Assembly: GCA_963970005.1 (NCBI GenBank)
Contig: CAXAMN010028950.1
Location: forward strand, 328,738-392,737
Length of the DNA: 64,000 nt
DNA from: Durusdinium trenchii
Lineage: Eukaryota > Sar > Dinophyceae > Suessiales > Symbiodiniaceae
Direction: 5' to 3'
Position numbers and translations under genes: made by a program. Shown here one piece after another: positions 31,803 to 43,317 of the stretch. The stretch's first letter is position 1. Every line of letters begins with the position of its first letter. The notes below the pieces were generated by a model that was not told where the DNA came from, ran no database searches, and saw only the letters and a program-made list of their open reading frames with translations.

Positions 31803-31892
31803 TGTGTCGACCGCGGGTGGAGACTCCAGCCGCCTCAAGGGCGAGCCGGGCGAGCCTCCGAACCACCGGCGGGCGGACGAACTCGGCCAAAG
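31803..31892 (+). CDS. internal exon, unknown product
   Basis: Thirty codons lie exactly between a T-rich tract ending TTTCAG and AAG|GTGCCC, phase zero at both ends. They begin CVDRGWRLQPPQGRAGRASE and end in RTRPK. The content is basic and proline-rich. Another frame (STAGGDSSRLKGEPGEPP) is also open and I cannot exclude it. Confidence 0.4.
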
Positions 31893-32229
31893 GTGCCCAA
31901 CAACTGACGTTCTGCTGCCGAAAGAAAAAGCAGTGCAGGTGCTCGGTGCTGAACGCCGTTTTGGCCAACTCTCAAACAGTTCTTGCAAACTCCAGGCCGT
32001 CTTGTCCTGATGTGCTTGCTGTAGAAGCCACGGACAATGCGAATGGAACGCCGCATGCGTCGTGACGTCTGCAAACGTCCACCCTTCTGTACGTGCGTCG
32101 AACCGCCGCGAGGAGCCCGGAGTGGTGTATGGCCTCCAGGTGGATGAAGCTCAGCAGCTTAGCCATACGCCACCAACCCCCTCCACCAACCCCCTCTACC
32201 AGTCCCTCCACCAGTCCGGCCCAATCAAC

Positions 32230-32395
32230 TCCTGCGGCCGCGGCCGCCGCGGCGGATTCCTTTCGTCAACCCCCGGCCGCGGCGGTCTGGTCTCAACCTC
32301 TCCGTCTCCGGTCGACTGGGCGATCTCGTGCGACGGCCGGTCAGACATCAATGCGTCAACCACCGGCCACGGTGCGGTTGAGAGCCTACGTGAAG
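32230..32395 (+). CDS. possible exon, alanine-rich or WD40-like
   Basis: A GC-rich stretch open in more than one frame. One reads PAQSTPAAAAAAADSFRQPP. Another reads SPVDWAISCDGRSDINASTT and GHGAVES, which recalls a WD40 blade (A-I-S-C-D-G-R). The start of the stretch holds GGCCGC and CGGCGG runs. Confidence 0.3.
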
Positions 32396-32788
32396 TAATG
32401 GGATCATATCCGTTCATTAAATAACATTTAAGTTTCACCATGATTATGTGTTCGCACTTTGTCATCCAATTTCACCGATAAAGTGCATTAAAAATCAAGA
32501 TTGTCACATTGTCCCAACTGGTCGAAGAGAGCCATTCGAGCCATTTCTAGTGTTCAACGACGATCCCAGTCGTGCTCTGCGTCGTGCTCCCGCCATCATA
32601 ACACCAGACGCGCTTCTCCACCGACCTGGTCGTGCGCGTCTCCACCGATCGCCTGCCGTCACGCGTGCGCGTGCGCGTTCGCCGTCGCTGTCGTCGCTGC
32701 CGACGTGCGTTCCATCTTCGTTCCGGTTTCATGGAGAACGACACCGAGCGGTTTCAATCACAAGACACCAACATTCATAGCTGTCAAG

Positions 32789-32949
32789 TGTTGTCCTTCG
32801 CTGTCATGGATCTTCTGAACACCCAAAAGAGAAGCAAACAACGAGGCTCCACGAACGTGGAGTCCTGCGCTCAGTCTTGGCCCAGTTGGCGCGAGTCCGC
32901 AACACGGTCGCCACGGTCCTGGCGCTCGCCGCAGAACCCAACACAAAAG
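32789..32949 (+). CDS. internal exon, unknown product
   Basis: The exon runs from CTGTCAAG to an AAAG|GTATTC donor. It reads VVLRCHGSSEHPKEKQTTRL, then HERGVLRSVLAQLARVRNTV and ATVLALAAEPNTK. The second half is an amphipathic helix with strongly GC-rich third positions. The first half is less certain. No family is recognised. Confidence 0.5.
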
Positions 32950-33779
32950 GTATTCTTACAACAAATTGAGGTCCCAGGAATGAGCAGAATGTGTTTTTTG
33001 GCATGTCAACATTTTGTGGTTCTTAGGGTGTTGCATTTGGTTTTTACCTCAAGCCACGTTGAAGATGATGTCAGGCCATGCGTTTGTTGCGAAGATCCTG
33101 ATGGTTTCCGGGAATTGGCGTCGTTTCGGACATCCCTTTTGGCATTCATCTGAGCAGCGAAAGGCTGAGTGAAGCGGCTGGACCTCTAGAACTAGAAATC
33201 AGTGAAGAGGTACCCTCCCTCCAACTAATATGCAAGTGAACAAACAACTGCTTCAGGATGCTTCAGGTCAACATTAGGTGCCACCTGCACCGTTGACTCG
33301 GGTCTCAGCCACTGTCTTGACTCGGTTCGCTGCGTGTCGCGAAGCAGTGTGAGAGATCGGGCGCGCCAGAATTTGTGTGTCTTGCGTCAGAGTTCCTTCA
33401 GTGGCACCAGATGACATCTCAGTTTGTGAAGCCGCGCTTGGTCCCACGGCTTCAGTACTGGCGCCACGCAGTTGAAGTGTTCTCCACGCGGTTGGTCCCA
33501 CGTGCCTGATCCCCACGAGGGTTTTCTGATCCCCCCACGTCTCATCCCCGTCTCCAACCGTCGACGCGTCCACCTCGCCCGGCGCCGTACTCCGTCTCCG
33601 CGGTCGGGACGGGACGGGACGAGCACAGCGGAGCACAGCGCTGAGGCGCAGCAATCATTCAGCATCCGTTACTAGCAGCTTCTAGCTACTATAGTAGTAA
33701 ATGCCCAAGTTTAGGTAGTAACTTCTAGCTACAATCATTGCAGCTGGAAGCACAGAAGGTCTTGCTCCCCACCACGGAA

Positions 33780-33900
33780 GACCTTCTGTTCGGCGCCATG
33801 GAAGATGTTCAGCACAGAGCACCACCTGGAAGAACAGCACCATGGAACACCTTGGAAGAACAGAAGGTCGTGGTCCTTCAGCCGGCCTTCATGGTGCTTT
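33780..33900. repeat. short degenerate repeats
   Basis: TGGAAGAACAG, CACCATGGAA and AGAAGGTC-type words recur within about 120 bases. A + strand frame of 132 codons passes through (33738-34136) but is shaped by these repeats; I do not call it a gene. Confidence 0.5.
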
Positions 33901-34146
33901 GCTCTTCAACTTGCACTGGTCCACTGCGCGTTGGTCCACTGTTCGCGAGTCTTCACGAACCAACTCCTCCGGAAAGCGCAGTCGAAGACGGAAACAGCAC
34001 CTGCAACCATGCGGACGTGCCAACACGTATTTTGGTGAGCTGCTCCAAAGTCCATTTGAATGGCCACTGTTGGAACCACCTTTGGGTATATAGGGTGCAT
34101 GTGGGACACCATGTATGGTGCATCTATGGTGAATGATCACCAACCC

Positions 34147-34285
34147 CAGCAGTGTGCGATGGATGCACAAAGAGAAGGAGTCCTTCTCTGGTTTCCCCAC
34201 CGAAGCATCCCACGTGGCGCCGGGCGACGCGTGGCGCCGGGAATCGATGCTGGACCGAGTGGAAGCTGAAGCTTCAAGAGGCAAA
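34147..34285 (+). CDS. internal exon, unknown product
   Basis: The frame reads SSVRWMHKEKESFSGFPTEA, SHVAPGDAWRRESMLDRVEA and EASRGKAK. It is charged, helical-looking and GC-rich at third positions, and starts near CCCCAG. No donor stands out. Family unknown. Confidence 0.4.
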
Positions 34286-34481
34286 GCAAAGGATGTGCTT
34301 CATCAGGTCGTGTTTCTGATGTTGCACTGCTTCCCCTTTGTTCCAATTGGTTCTTGTTAAGCTTCATTACCCAAGCATATTCTATCCAACACAAAGTGGT
34401 AAGTCGCACAACTGGTTTGCACGCCTGCAACAAAATAACACACAAGACTTGGGGGGCTGCTTTGGCCTCTCTGTTTGTGGA

Positions 34482-34612
34482 GGCCAGCTATTTACTAAAT
34501 TCTAGAAACTATTTACTAAATGCCATACACTATTTACTAAATGCCAGAAACTATGTACTAAATGCCAGAAACTATTTATTACTAAATGCCAGCAACTATT
34601 TGCTAAAATGAC
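34482..34612 (+). repeat. minisatellite of about 21 bp, ACTATTTACTAAATGCCAGA type
   Basis: Six imperfect units share ACTATTTACTAAATGCC. Weaker echoes (ACTATTTCCTAAAGCGCAGA) continue to about 34710. Non-coding. Confidence 0.9.
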
Positions 34613-35023
34613 TCTAGCCTATTTGATAAAGTGCTAAATACTATAGCCTACTTTGCAGAAGGTTTTCCACAAGTTGTGGAAACTATTTCCTAAAGCGCAG
34701 AAACTATCTACAACATTTGCACGAAGCCATCAACTTGGCTGTGCAACGCCCGTGAGCGGCGTGCAAGAGTAACAAGCACTCCAACGGTATTCCGCTGAGG
34801 TGCTACCCTTGATCTTCCGGGACCTGTTATTTGTTATTGACTGACATTATTGTACCCACCCTGTCTCTTGAAGTACGAGTAACAACCCTCAGCTTGATTC
34901 AGCAGAAACTTCACAGGGGCTTCGTTCTCTTGGGGCACCAGTTTGGTTCCAGCCACTCAGTGGTCTCGTTGCAGCTGGCACTTGAAATGACAAGTGGTTT
35001 TTGCAGTTTCTGTGCGGATCCAT

Positions 35024-35560
35024 TCACATGTGGCACCAACTGCTGTACTTTGGTGGGCGGCGGAACTCCTCCTCATTGTTTGACTTAAACTGCTCTTGGT
35101 TTCGGCAGTGCTTCTGCTGGTAAACACGCCCACGCACGATGGTGATTTCCTTGTTGTTGACGCGGTTGCGTGTAGTTGTTGTGGCCTGACTTGGCTGAAA
35201 CTGACCCATACATGTTCAGCCGGATCGTAACGAACTTTCGGGCTGTGCGAACCATTGCCTGGTTTTTTGCAACTGTCAGTGAATGTTTTAGGATTTTTTG
35301 CAAAGTGCAACTGGATACCAAATCTACTTGACGCTTGCTGCCTTGACGGTAGCTGCAATGACTTGGTGTTTGCAGGGTGGTCAGCAGCCGTGACCCTTCC
35401 TCCGTTGCTGAATGATGGCCTCGGCTTGAAATTGCTCCGCCTTTTGATTCTCCACCGCTTTTTGGGCAGCCAAAATTTGCAGGATGTTGAATTTGATTTT
35501 GTCTTTCGAATTTACACTTGCACGTGGTGAATTGCGTTACTGACCGCAAACGCACTTGCA
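35024..35560 (-). pseudogene. frameshifted minus-strand coding remnant
   Basis: Read on the minus strand, protein-like segments follow each other in different frames: KFNILQILAAQKAVENQKAE and QFQAEAIIQQRRK; then GRVTAADHPANTKSLQLPSR, HFAKNPKTFTDSCKKPGNGS and HSPKVRYDPAEH; then MGQFQPSQATTTTRNRVNNK, ITIVRGRVYQQKHCRNQEQF and KSNNEEEFRRPPKYSSWCHM with a stop at 35024. At least two frame changes (about 35410 and 35210) lie between, with no splice sites. It is most simply a decayed gene or mobile-element frame. No motif names it. Confidence 0.5.
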
Positions 35561-35599
35561 GTACAGAAGGCCTTCCACACTTCCGCAAATTGCAGTACA

Positions 35600-38500
35600 G
35601 CAGGCGCATAGGCCTGGCCTTTCAAGCTGAGGGGCGTTCCTGTTAATATAAGTCTTTTTCATGTTTTTTTCCTCCAGCAGGGCGGCCAGCTGCCACAACG
35701 AAGCTGCTTGGTAATCAACCCTAAGACGCTTGCAGACACCCTTGCAACATCCTCAGGCCTCGCGGTTGGAGTTCGACAAGTTCATGGCAAAGCCAATGCC
35801 CGGGAGAATGCATATCAAAGCAGTTGAACGTGGCACGAGAGAATGCGTATCAAAGCAGCTGAACGTGGCACGAGGGAACGAGTGTACCATGAAACGACGG
35901 AGACTCTGCGAAACATACCGTGATTGCCACCTTTAGTTGCATCAAGAGAAAAAACGTGTTTTGCCTTTCAATTAAGGTGGGGTGTAAAAAAGGCCCCTGC
36001 CAAGGAGGCTGACGCAGGAGCAGCCATTCAGTTTAACTGTCGGGCCGGCCGCCGGAGACGTGCGTGCCATACATGAGCAGGACCACAAGCACCCCTTCTC
36101 ATGGGCTCCGCATGGGGTTCCTTGGTCGCGCGGCCCGCGTTCCCCCCCAAACAAAAAACCCTGCACTTATAGAGACAGAACGTGTCAGATATGGATATAT
36201 ATATGTAATTTTTTTCGTTGGTGCTTTCAGCCGGGGTTATGCCTTACTCCCCTTGACTCTGGCTGGTTTTTGTTGGGTTCGTGTGGAAAGCGGCGGAGGT
36301 CTCAACGGAGGTCTCAACCAACTGACCAGGCTGCCCAAAAAACATTCATGCACCACATGAAGGATCTGGCGCAAATCTCTGGCAAGAACTGCGTTCAAAC
36401 ATGTTCACTCATATGCAGGAAAAACAATATACAGTTGTTATTACAGCAAAAATGTGTAAACAAATACTGCCGGATATGTTTATCCTTCAACACCAACTAG
36501 CACACTTCTCCATTCAAGCCGCCCCCTGCTTCAAACAAAAGCGCCCGTGCTTAGCCTTTTGCAATCCGAAGGGTTTAATAGTTGTAGGCCCAGCTCTTGG
36601 CACCAATGCCATCACTATTTAAACACAACACAGTCAACTAACCTGTTATAATTTCTGTCAGCAACCCAAAAACCACATGTTTCAGTTGAACACATCCTCT
36701 TCACACAACAAGCCCCCCCCACGTCTATAGTCAAGGGGGGCGTGGTCAAACCCCAGCTGCATGCACCAAAAACAACTTAATGCAAACAGTTTCAACCATG
36801 TAGTGCTCAGGTTTTAGCAAACCTGTCAGTTCAAGTTCCCCCTTGCACTCCCATGAGCCCACCCAAACCTATAGCGTGTGTATGTGCAAAAATGGAAAAA
36901 TGCATAAGAATGTTCCTTAGGGAATTGGTGGGGTTAAGCTTGCTATATACATTGTAGGGTTGTTTTCCAAAAAAAACAATGTTTTTTTTTTTTGCTCTGG
37001 CCTGGGGTTGCGCCCTCCCATGGCCCTGGATTTGTGCCCAAAGGGCCGTGTTGGTCTCACATCGGTGTCACCTCACCATTTCAACGTTTCAGCCACCAGA
37101 AAGGAGAGCGTGTACGCCCGCGGGGGATCAAAAAAAAAACATTGCCCTTCGCATTTCCCCAGTTCAGCATAGATGATTGCATGCAAATTCCAAATCGCAT
37201 TTTTCATTTTACCAAATTATTGCAAAGACCACTTTTGGTGTGTTTTGATACCAAGTTTGCCAATTATCCAATGTGCTCTCCGATGCCCTCTCCGGTGGGT
37301 TTTGCTACGACGTGTCAGTTCAATTTTTTCCTCTCCCAGAGTTTGCTGCCAAAGTTGAGTTTGTTCAAACCAAAAGATTCATGGAGGGGTTGCACGGGCC
37401 ACTTTACAACGATAACCCCAGAAAAGGCTAGAGACAAAGACCAGAATCCGGACAAAAACATCCTGCCGGGCCCGTTTCCCCGCGTGCGGCTGAAGACATT
37501 TGTAAAGACTTCACGTGGTCAATGATGACGAATGTCCGGTGTGTGACCGTGTTTTGCATTGGTGTGAAAGGTTTGTTGCCGCATGTAGTACATGAAAATA
37601 ACTGAACAATCGTTGCGATTTTGACATCACAATCTGTGGGACAAAACATCTGACCAACTTCGTCAGAAGATCGCTATTCTGGTGCCAGCGCCGTTGCCAC
37701 TTTGAATGAACTTCATGATGTTTGGGTTTCTACCGTCACCCTTACGTGAACGCAAGCTAGTGGGACCGACTCAAGCATCTCAAGCACCTGACAAACCTCC
37801 GAACGGAAAAATTTCGGAATGAACAAACAAACAGTCGGCAACCACCAAGCCAAGTTTCCATGCGTCGACGTCTTTAAAAAAAAATTGGCACACCCCGACC
37901 ACCTGTGCGTATCGGCCTGTGTGTGTGTGTGTTTCGCTTTATCTTCGTATGCACTATGACTGCACTGAACATGCAACGTCTTTAGCCCCTCACCCAACCC
38001 CTCCACCCCTTCTTCCACAGCGTGTGCGTGTATGGCTTCCTGATAAAATGCACACAACATGAACGTCAACCCCCTCCCCCCCTAACCCCCCGTGTCCCCA
38101 TCTTCCATATTCCAATGCATGTGTTTGTGTGTGTTCTTGCCCCCCAAAAAACTGTATGAAAAATCAGTTTCACTACACGCGCGGCTTTAAGCCCATTAGC
38201 AAAAACACGTTCCACAAAATGCACGTTTTTTTTGGGGGGGGGGAAAGGTGGAAACCAGAGATCTTGGAGACGAACCTGATGTTCACCTTTGCGACGCCAC
38301 GCGATTCAAAATTGTTTATTTATTGTTGCGTTTTCCTGGCCTGAACTCGAACCTCGGTCCCTCAAATTTATCCACATGATCGGGTTGAGAAAGGGTCAGT
38401 CCCCCCCAAAAATCCGGGTACAGACCCTGGGTCCCAGTAGAACCGAGTATATTTCAGAGGCCACCAGCCACGCAGGCGAATGCTTTCATATTTAGAGGAA

Positions 38501-40470
38501 TTGTTTAAGAGCTTCAAGGGAAATGTTCGGAATTGGGTGAAGGATGCACGAATCTGCTTGGTGGAAGCTGTATCCTGCAAGGGAGTGCTTGAGCAATGAG
38601 AAAAAAAAAGTCAAGTTTTTCATAAAACTTATGTCAAGTGATTCAAGTGGGCTATTTCATCACTATGTCCCAAGTGCAACGCAAGTTGTTTTAATGCCTG
38701 TGTCCATGCAGAGACACGCTGTTTGTAGCGATTCTGGAGCAATAACATAGCCGTCGGCAATCAGCAGGGTAATGAGCTGCAACTGCATAGCTGTGGTGGG
38801 GTCCCTCGTTGTACATTTACCGGTCAATGTTTTTTTCCTGCGGTTGGAAAAAGGGCGACGTCCATTCCACCAGGCTGCCACGTTCACGCCCGCCCATGTT
38901 CGGACACTTTAACACAGTTGACACGCAGCTGACGATTGTGATGGTGGCTTCAAAAAGGCTAGCATGTTGGGAACTGATGTGCCATGATTTCGAGGTTGGT
39001 TCCAACTCCCTCGTTGACAAGCTGCCCTTCTGTAAGCCCCAACCGGCCGCAGAGTTAAACATATTGAAAAATTATCCTCGTCATTTTCCCTTCCCCGTCG
39101 GACCAGCTCCACTCCATGTCGAACTGCCACTGTGTTCACGTTTTTTTTTTGCAACCACCTCAGTTTTTGCTGTGGTCATGCTAAGGGTTACTTTGTTTTT
39201 TTAATTTTGTTGGTGCTCATCTGGGCTGTAAAAATGCGTAAGTTTGTATCATTCCAAGTGCCGTCAGGGCCATCCAATGATTGATGTTAAAATTGTTTCT
39301 TTGTTGAACATCCATGCGAACACTACAAAAAAATAGGCAGTGTTTGTTGTGAAAAGTTGCCCTGTATTCTTTGGAAGAAATAGTTAGGTAGCACACGCGT
39401 ACCACTGACATGTTTTTTGATATATCATGTGTTTTGCCGGCACCCCTTTCCGAAACCATGTCGACTGTCACTAGACGACTCGGCAAATGTTGAAGTAAAT
39501 AGTCTTCTATGGACAGTACATTACACCCCCAGAGCACGGACAATGTAGATGCTTTTTGCGTACGGCTCGCGTAAACTCTGGTACTCCACGTAAGCACCGC
39601 GTAAAGGCGTAAAGACAATGTTCATTGATTCTTGAACAATTGCCCGCTCATTGCCCCAAAACAGGGGTATTTTTTCACAATTTCCAAGCGAAACAGCATG
39701 CAAGTGCCAGAGTAAGGCCAACACTGCGTGAAAATGGTCGCTTTCTGCTGTGTGTGTATGTGCCTGTGCTGTCATCAAAGCATCTTCGCGTAAGTTTTTC
39801 CCTCCGAGGGGCGTGTGGAAATTTGAATGCACTGCTGTCGCGTAGGCCTGCCGTAAGCCCTCTCTAAAACAAACCAGCCGCGCAAACTTAAACTGTGCAC
39901 GCGCAAGGACAGTTTTGGAGTGGTTTGTTGTCAAGCCCCTCCCCTGATCAACGCGCAAATTGCCCGCAGTTTATACAATTCGCCGAGGAGTGTTACAATG
40001 TCGTCACTGTGCGAGAGGGCCTGTATCTCGTGGCTGGCCGCACCCAAACCATGGACGTCTAAAGCCCGTAATTGGACTTATATAGAGGCTCCTCGGCTTG
40101 GATGCGTTGTTTGTGTCATGGGGTCTATGCAAAGCAACACGCATGGAACACTGGATGAACTAGGGCTAGGAGGTGGTTGGGTTTCTTTTGAGAAGTGGTG
40201 GTCGCGGCAACGGCGGTTCTTTTGCCCACCATTTGAAATCATATTGTTTCGGTGGCATTGTGCATTTTTATATGCGCCTCCTTTCGTATGTTTGTGCGGT
40301 GTTTGCCCTGTACTAAACCAAAGGTTCTAGAAAAACCGCGTTCATTTTGAATGGCGTGAATGACGTGTTGCAAATCCAGATGGCCCTGCAGCAGTGGACG
40401 GTCTTGACACTGAATGCTCAAATGTTGGGGGGAGCTTGGCTCAAAAAGACGCCATGGCTGGGTAGCAGTC
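35600..40470. other. no convincing gene
   Basis: Homopolymer runs are frequent (T10 at 36982, A-rich runs near 37130 and 37870, G8 near 38235) and a GT run lies at 37918-37932. The longest open frames are + 36992-37525 (177 codons), - 39217-39618 and - 39521-39958. They have no domain, weak third-position bias and no supporting splice sites, so I leave them uncalled. The first exons of the next gene, including a signal peptide, could be hidden near its end. Confidence 0.45.
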
Positions 40471-40477
40471 CAAGATC

Positions 40478-40726
40478 ATGGCGCTGCCACAGCAGCTCCT
40501 CCCCAATTTTGTTGCATTGCCTACACCACCGGCTTCCTCGATCCGTCTGGGGCCACCAGTTCCAACGTCGGCCTGTGGTTCACGAGCGCACCTCGCAGCT
40601 GGGGTTTCTGCGGCCTCGGCTGTAGTGGTGATTTCAACGGTTTTGGCGGCAAAGAAGGGGAAGGCCAAGAAGAAGCCGGCCAAACCGCGACATTATGGCC
40701 CCAAGAAACTCAAGAGTGGACACTTG
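40478..40726 (+). CDS. exon with plastid-type targeting leader
   Basis: From the ATG at 40478 the frame reads MALPQQLLPNFVALPTPPAS, SIRLGPPVPTSACGSRAHLA, AGVSAASAVVVISTVLAAKK and a basic run, GKAKKKPAKPRHYGPKK, to a TTG|GTTACG donor. FVALP resembles the FVAP motif that opens dinoflagellate plastid transit peptides, and the hydrophobic SAASAVVVISTVLAA fits the second membrane segment of the class with two such segments. The signal peptide that should come first is not in this exon; it may be upstream or the leader may be incomplete. The inference is a plastid-imported product. Mature function is unknown. Confidence 0.6.
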
Positions 40727-40949
40727 GTTACGAAGAGCAGACACGTTTGTTTGTGTGAATGGCCACCATGTGCGGAAACATAGAAATTCCTTTGTGTCCG
40801 TTTAGAGGTTATTCGCACGTTTGTTTTGGAAACTGGTTGTGCTGAACATAGGCCTTTGCAATGCTGTGAAATGTTGCGGTGTGCCAATTGCCACGTAATT
40901 GTCTACTATATCTATATCTGGTTGGTGAATTGAGGTTATTGGCAACAAG

Positions 40950-41082
40950 GCTTGTCCATCGATGATGACATCAACGTTTTCGAATGGTTCAATGCCGAAG
41001 AACTGGAGGATTATCCACCAGCGAAGGTGACCGCCTTCAAGGAGAGGTTTGGTGGAGGGCCGTCCGTCCGTCAACAAAGAAG
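40950..41082 (+). CDS. exon 2 of the plastid-type gene
   Basis: The exon follows CAACAAG and ends near AGAAG|GTAGTA. It reads LSIDDDINVFEWFNAEELED, then YPPAKVTAFKERFGGGPSVR. The acidic, aromatic composition is clearly that of a folded protein. The join to the first exon does not keep phase with the sites I chose, so one site or a small exon is missing. Confidence 0.6.
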
Positions 41083-41418
41083 GTAGTACATTTTGTTTTT
41101 AATGATTTGTACTCTGTTTTTCTAAGATGTACAATTCTCTGGCGCGGTAGCAAGCGGCCGCCCCACAATATTTTGACAAGCTTCCGGTTCGAGTGATGTC
41201 GTTTCACGCGGACGACCCTTTCAGTTGCACGTAGTTCAACATTGGCCGTGGATTTTTGGAACAGAAGAGTTGCAAAATTGCACGTCTGTCATGCAGTTTT
41301 TTGCCTGTCTATTTCTTTGATGCCCACCTTCCCATTTTGGAACATTTTGTTCAATTCGGCTCTCCCATCCACTCGTTTCCGGTCAGAAACGGTTTCCCGC
41401 GGCAGTTTTTCCCCACAG

Positions 41419-41527
41419 GAGGTGGCCAAGTTAACTGAGCACCCAGACGGGGAAACCAGCACCTTCGATGCTCCGGAGTACCGGCCGCCGCCGGAGAAGC
41501 TACAGCTGGCCAAAGGCTTGGATCTCG
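41419..41527 (+). CDS. exon 3 of the plastid-type gene
   Basis: The exon lies between TTTTTCCCCACAG and CTCG|GTGTGT. It reads EVAKLTEHPDGETSTFDAPE and YRPPPEKLQLAKGLDL. Third positions are GC-rich. An alternative acceptor at 41386 would add TVSRGSFSPQ in front, in the same frame. Confidence 0.6.
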
Positions 41528-41787
41528 GTGTGTGAGGTGGCAGTGGGACCAAACGGTCTGTGGGGCGTCTTCAAGTGGTATTTTGTACAGTATAGCCTCA
41601 ACTATATAGGGGTTGTGACTGCGAGGTGTGAGCAACCCATCAGGCAAAAGTTTCCCTTCCTCGCCATGTTCCAACCCCCCACCGCCATAAGCATGCTGCA
41701 TCATACACACAGGGAGTCCATTGACTAATGGACCAGATACAACCCCCCATCAATCCCCAACGCTCCTCGCTGTGCCTCCTCCGCGAG

Positions 41788-41936
41788 GTTTGAAAGAACC
41801 GGCGGAGTTGGACCAGTGCCTGGGGCGTTCCTTCGCCGGTGACATGCAGGATCAGATGGCAGAGTTCGGAACCAGCCACTTGGGTTCCAGAGTTCGGGCC
41901 CAAGACCCGGCCCAGTGTCCAAAACTGGACGTCACG
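41788..41936 (+). CDS. exon 4 of the plastid-type gene
   Basis: From CCGCGAG to ACG|GTGCGT the frame reads LKEPAELDQCLGRSFAGDMQ, DQMAEFGTSHLGSRVRAQDP and AQCPKLDVT. Strong third-position bias. The start may lie a little upstream, where PPPRG is in frame. Confidence 0.6.
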
Positions 41937-42129
41937 GTGCGTGGTGTTTCTTTCATAAAGGGTTGTGATGAATTTTGTGTTTTCGTTGGTGACTACTGGT
42001 GAGCGCGGGTGTGGAGGAAAGGTGGCACACAGAATGATGGAGGATATGTGCAGGCTTTCCACTTCAACAATCATCGCATTCTGACGCTGCTGTAGCCATC
42101 ATAATTTTAAAACGCGCTGGGGAAGCAAG

Positions 42130-42464
42130 GGGCACTTGGACCGTCGAGACAGCCGGACTGACGACATCAGGCAACGTAGGTGTTTTCCTGTCCCGAGGCT
42201 TCTCCATGGAAGACACGGACATCATCATCAGCTTCCAGGTGCAGAAGCCTGTGGATGTCCAATCGACTTTTGTTTGAGGGAGGATGTTTTTGGAGAAACC
42301 CTATTCCCGGATTCCGTGCCCTTTTGGCCCCATCGACTGCGCCCTTTTCGAGCTCCCCGTGCCCACGCGGGGCCAGGCCATTTGCACGATGCTTGCCTGG
42401 ATCGATGGGACTCTGACGGAAGACATGCGCGCCAAAGGCTTGAACACCAGGCGCAACGGGGACG
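42130..42464 (+). CDS. exon 5 of the plastid-type gene, with in-frame TGA
   Basis: From AAGCAAG to GACG|GTGAGG one frame gives GTWTVETAGLTTSGNVGVFL, SRGFSMEDTDIIISFQVQKP and VDVQSTFV, then TGA at 42275-42277, then GRMFLEKPYSRIPCPFGPID, CALFELPVPTRGQAICTMLA, WIDGTLTEDMRAKGLNTRRN. Both sides of the stop have equally good coding character in the same frame. No intron long enough to skip the TGA fits. Options are a recent nonsense mutation, a sequencing error, two exons with a missed boundary, or recoding. Confidence 0.55.
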
Positions 42465-43026
42465 GTGAGGGACACGGTGAGATCAGCGTGGGGTCATCGA
42501 CCTGGGACTTTTCAAGGTGGAGTGGAGCTCAGGGAGATTTAAACGTACATAAACCGCTTAAGTGGAGTTCGGAATGTTGAATCATGATCAGTTGATTGAT
42601 GTTCATCCTGACTGAACTGACCAGTTTGACATTTTTCCGGGCATGCTCTCTGCTATCGTTATTGTAAAACATTCATTCTGAACCCTGATTTTTAGATGCT
42701 GCTCTTGGTGCCTGGGCTGGAAATTGAAAGCTCTCCTTTGTGGCTGGGGCTGGGAAGTTGAGTGCAATGAACCAGGCGTTACGTCCCGCCGGCCAAAAAG
42801 AAGAACGTTTCAGCCCACCCCACAAGAAGTCTTTGTCTAGTTTTGACTGGTTTGGGTACTCTCGCTGGACGACCTTCTGCGCCACTATAAGTTGAGGCTT
42901 TTAAAAGGGTGTTTGCGTAGAACTGCATCCTGGTCCCCGTGGTCGCTTGCGGAACCATCCGCGCTGGAACTTGTTCTTCGGGCAGTCTTGCCCAGTGCCG
43001 GGCAGGAGGCAAAACCATTCCTTTAG

Positions 43027-43105
43027 GCATTCCCATTGGCACTTGGACGAATCAGAAGGGAGGAGGTTCGAACGGAACAAAAGACAGATGTTGAAAACGC
43101 CGAAC
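43027..43105 (+). CDS. exon 6 of the plastid-type gene
   Basis: After TTCCTTTAG the frame reads FPLALGRIRREEVRTEQKTD and VENA. The charged helix joins naturally to the acidic start of the next exon. The donor is unclear; a GA donor after GCC is possible. Upstream at 42930-43020 a frame with EPSALELVLRAVLPSAGQEA is also protein-like and may be a further exon. Confidence 0.4.
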
Positions 43106-43160
43106 TTGGATGAATCAGACCATCTTCTTTCAACTGAAACTGATTCCCCAGGCGGGGCAG

Positions 43161-43317
43161 TGAGCCCGAGCGTGTGGATCTCTTCCGTGTGGGCCGTCTG
43201 CCGGATGCCCCCAACGCCATCTCCATAGGCGACCCGTCGGGATCATCCAAGGTGCTGGAGGAAAAGAGGAACAGGATTTGGCAGGAAAGTCCACCACGCC
43301 TTTGGTCTCAATCCCAG
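43161..43317 (+). CDS. exon 7 of the plastid-type gene
   Basis: Between GGGGCAG and TCCCAG|GTACAA the frame reads EPERVDLFRVGRLPDAPNAI, SIGDPSGSSKVLEEKRNRIW and QESPPRLWSQSQ. Both splice sites are good and third positions GC-rich. One of the most certain exons of this gene. Confidence 0.65.

Noticed and set aside
36992-37525. 177-codon plus-strand open frame
   Set aside because: Starts in a T-rich tract, has no third-position bias, no domain and no splice support.
39217-39958. Two overlapping minus-strand frames of 133 and 145 codons
   Set aside because: They overlap each other in different frames with no domain; openness alone is weak evidence in a 64-kb window.
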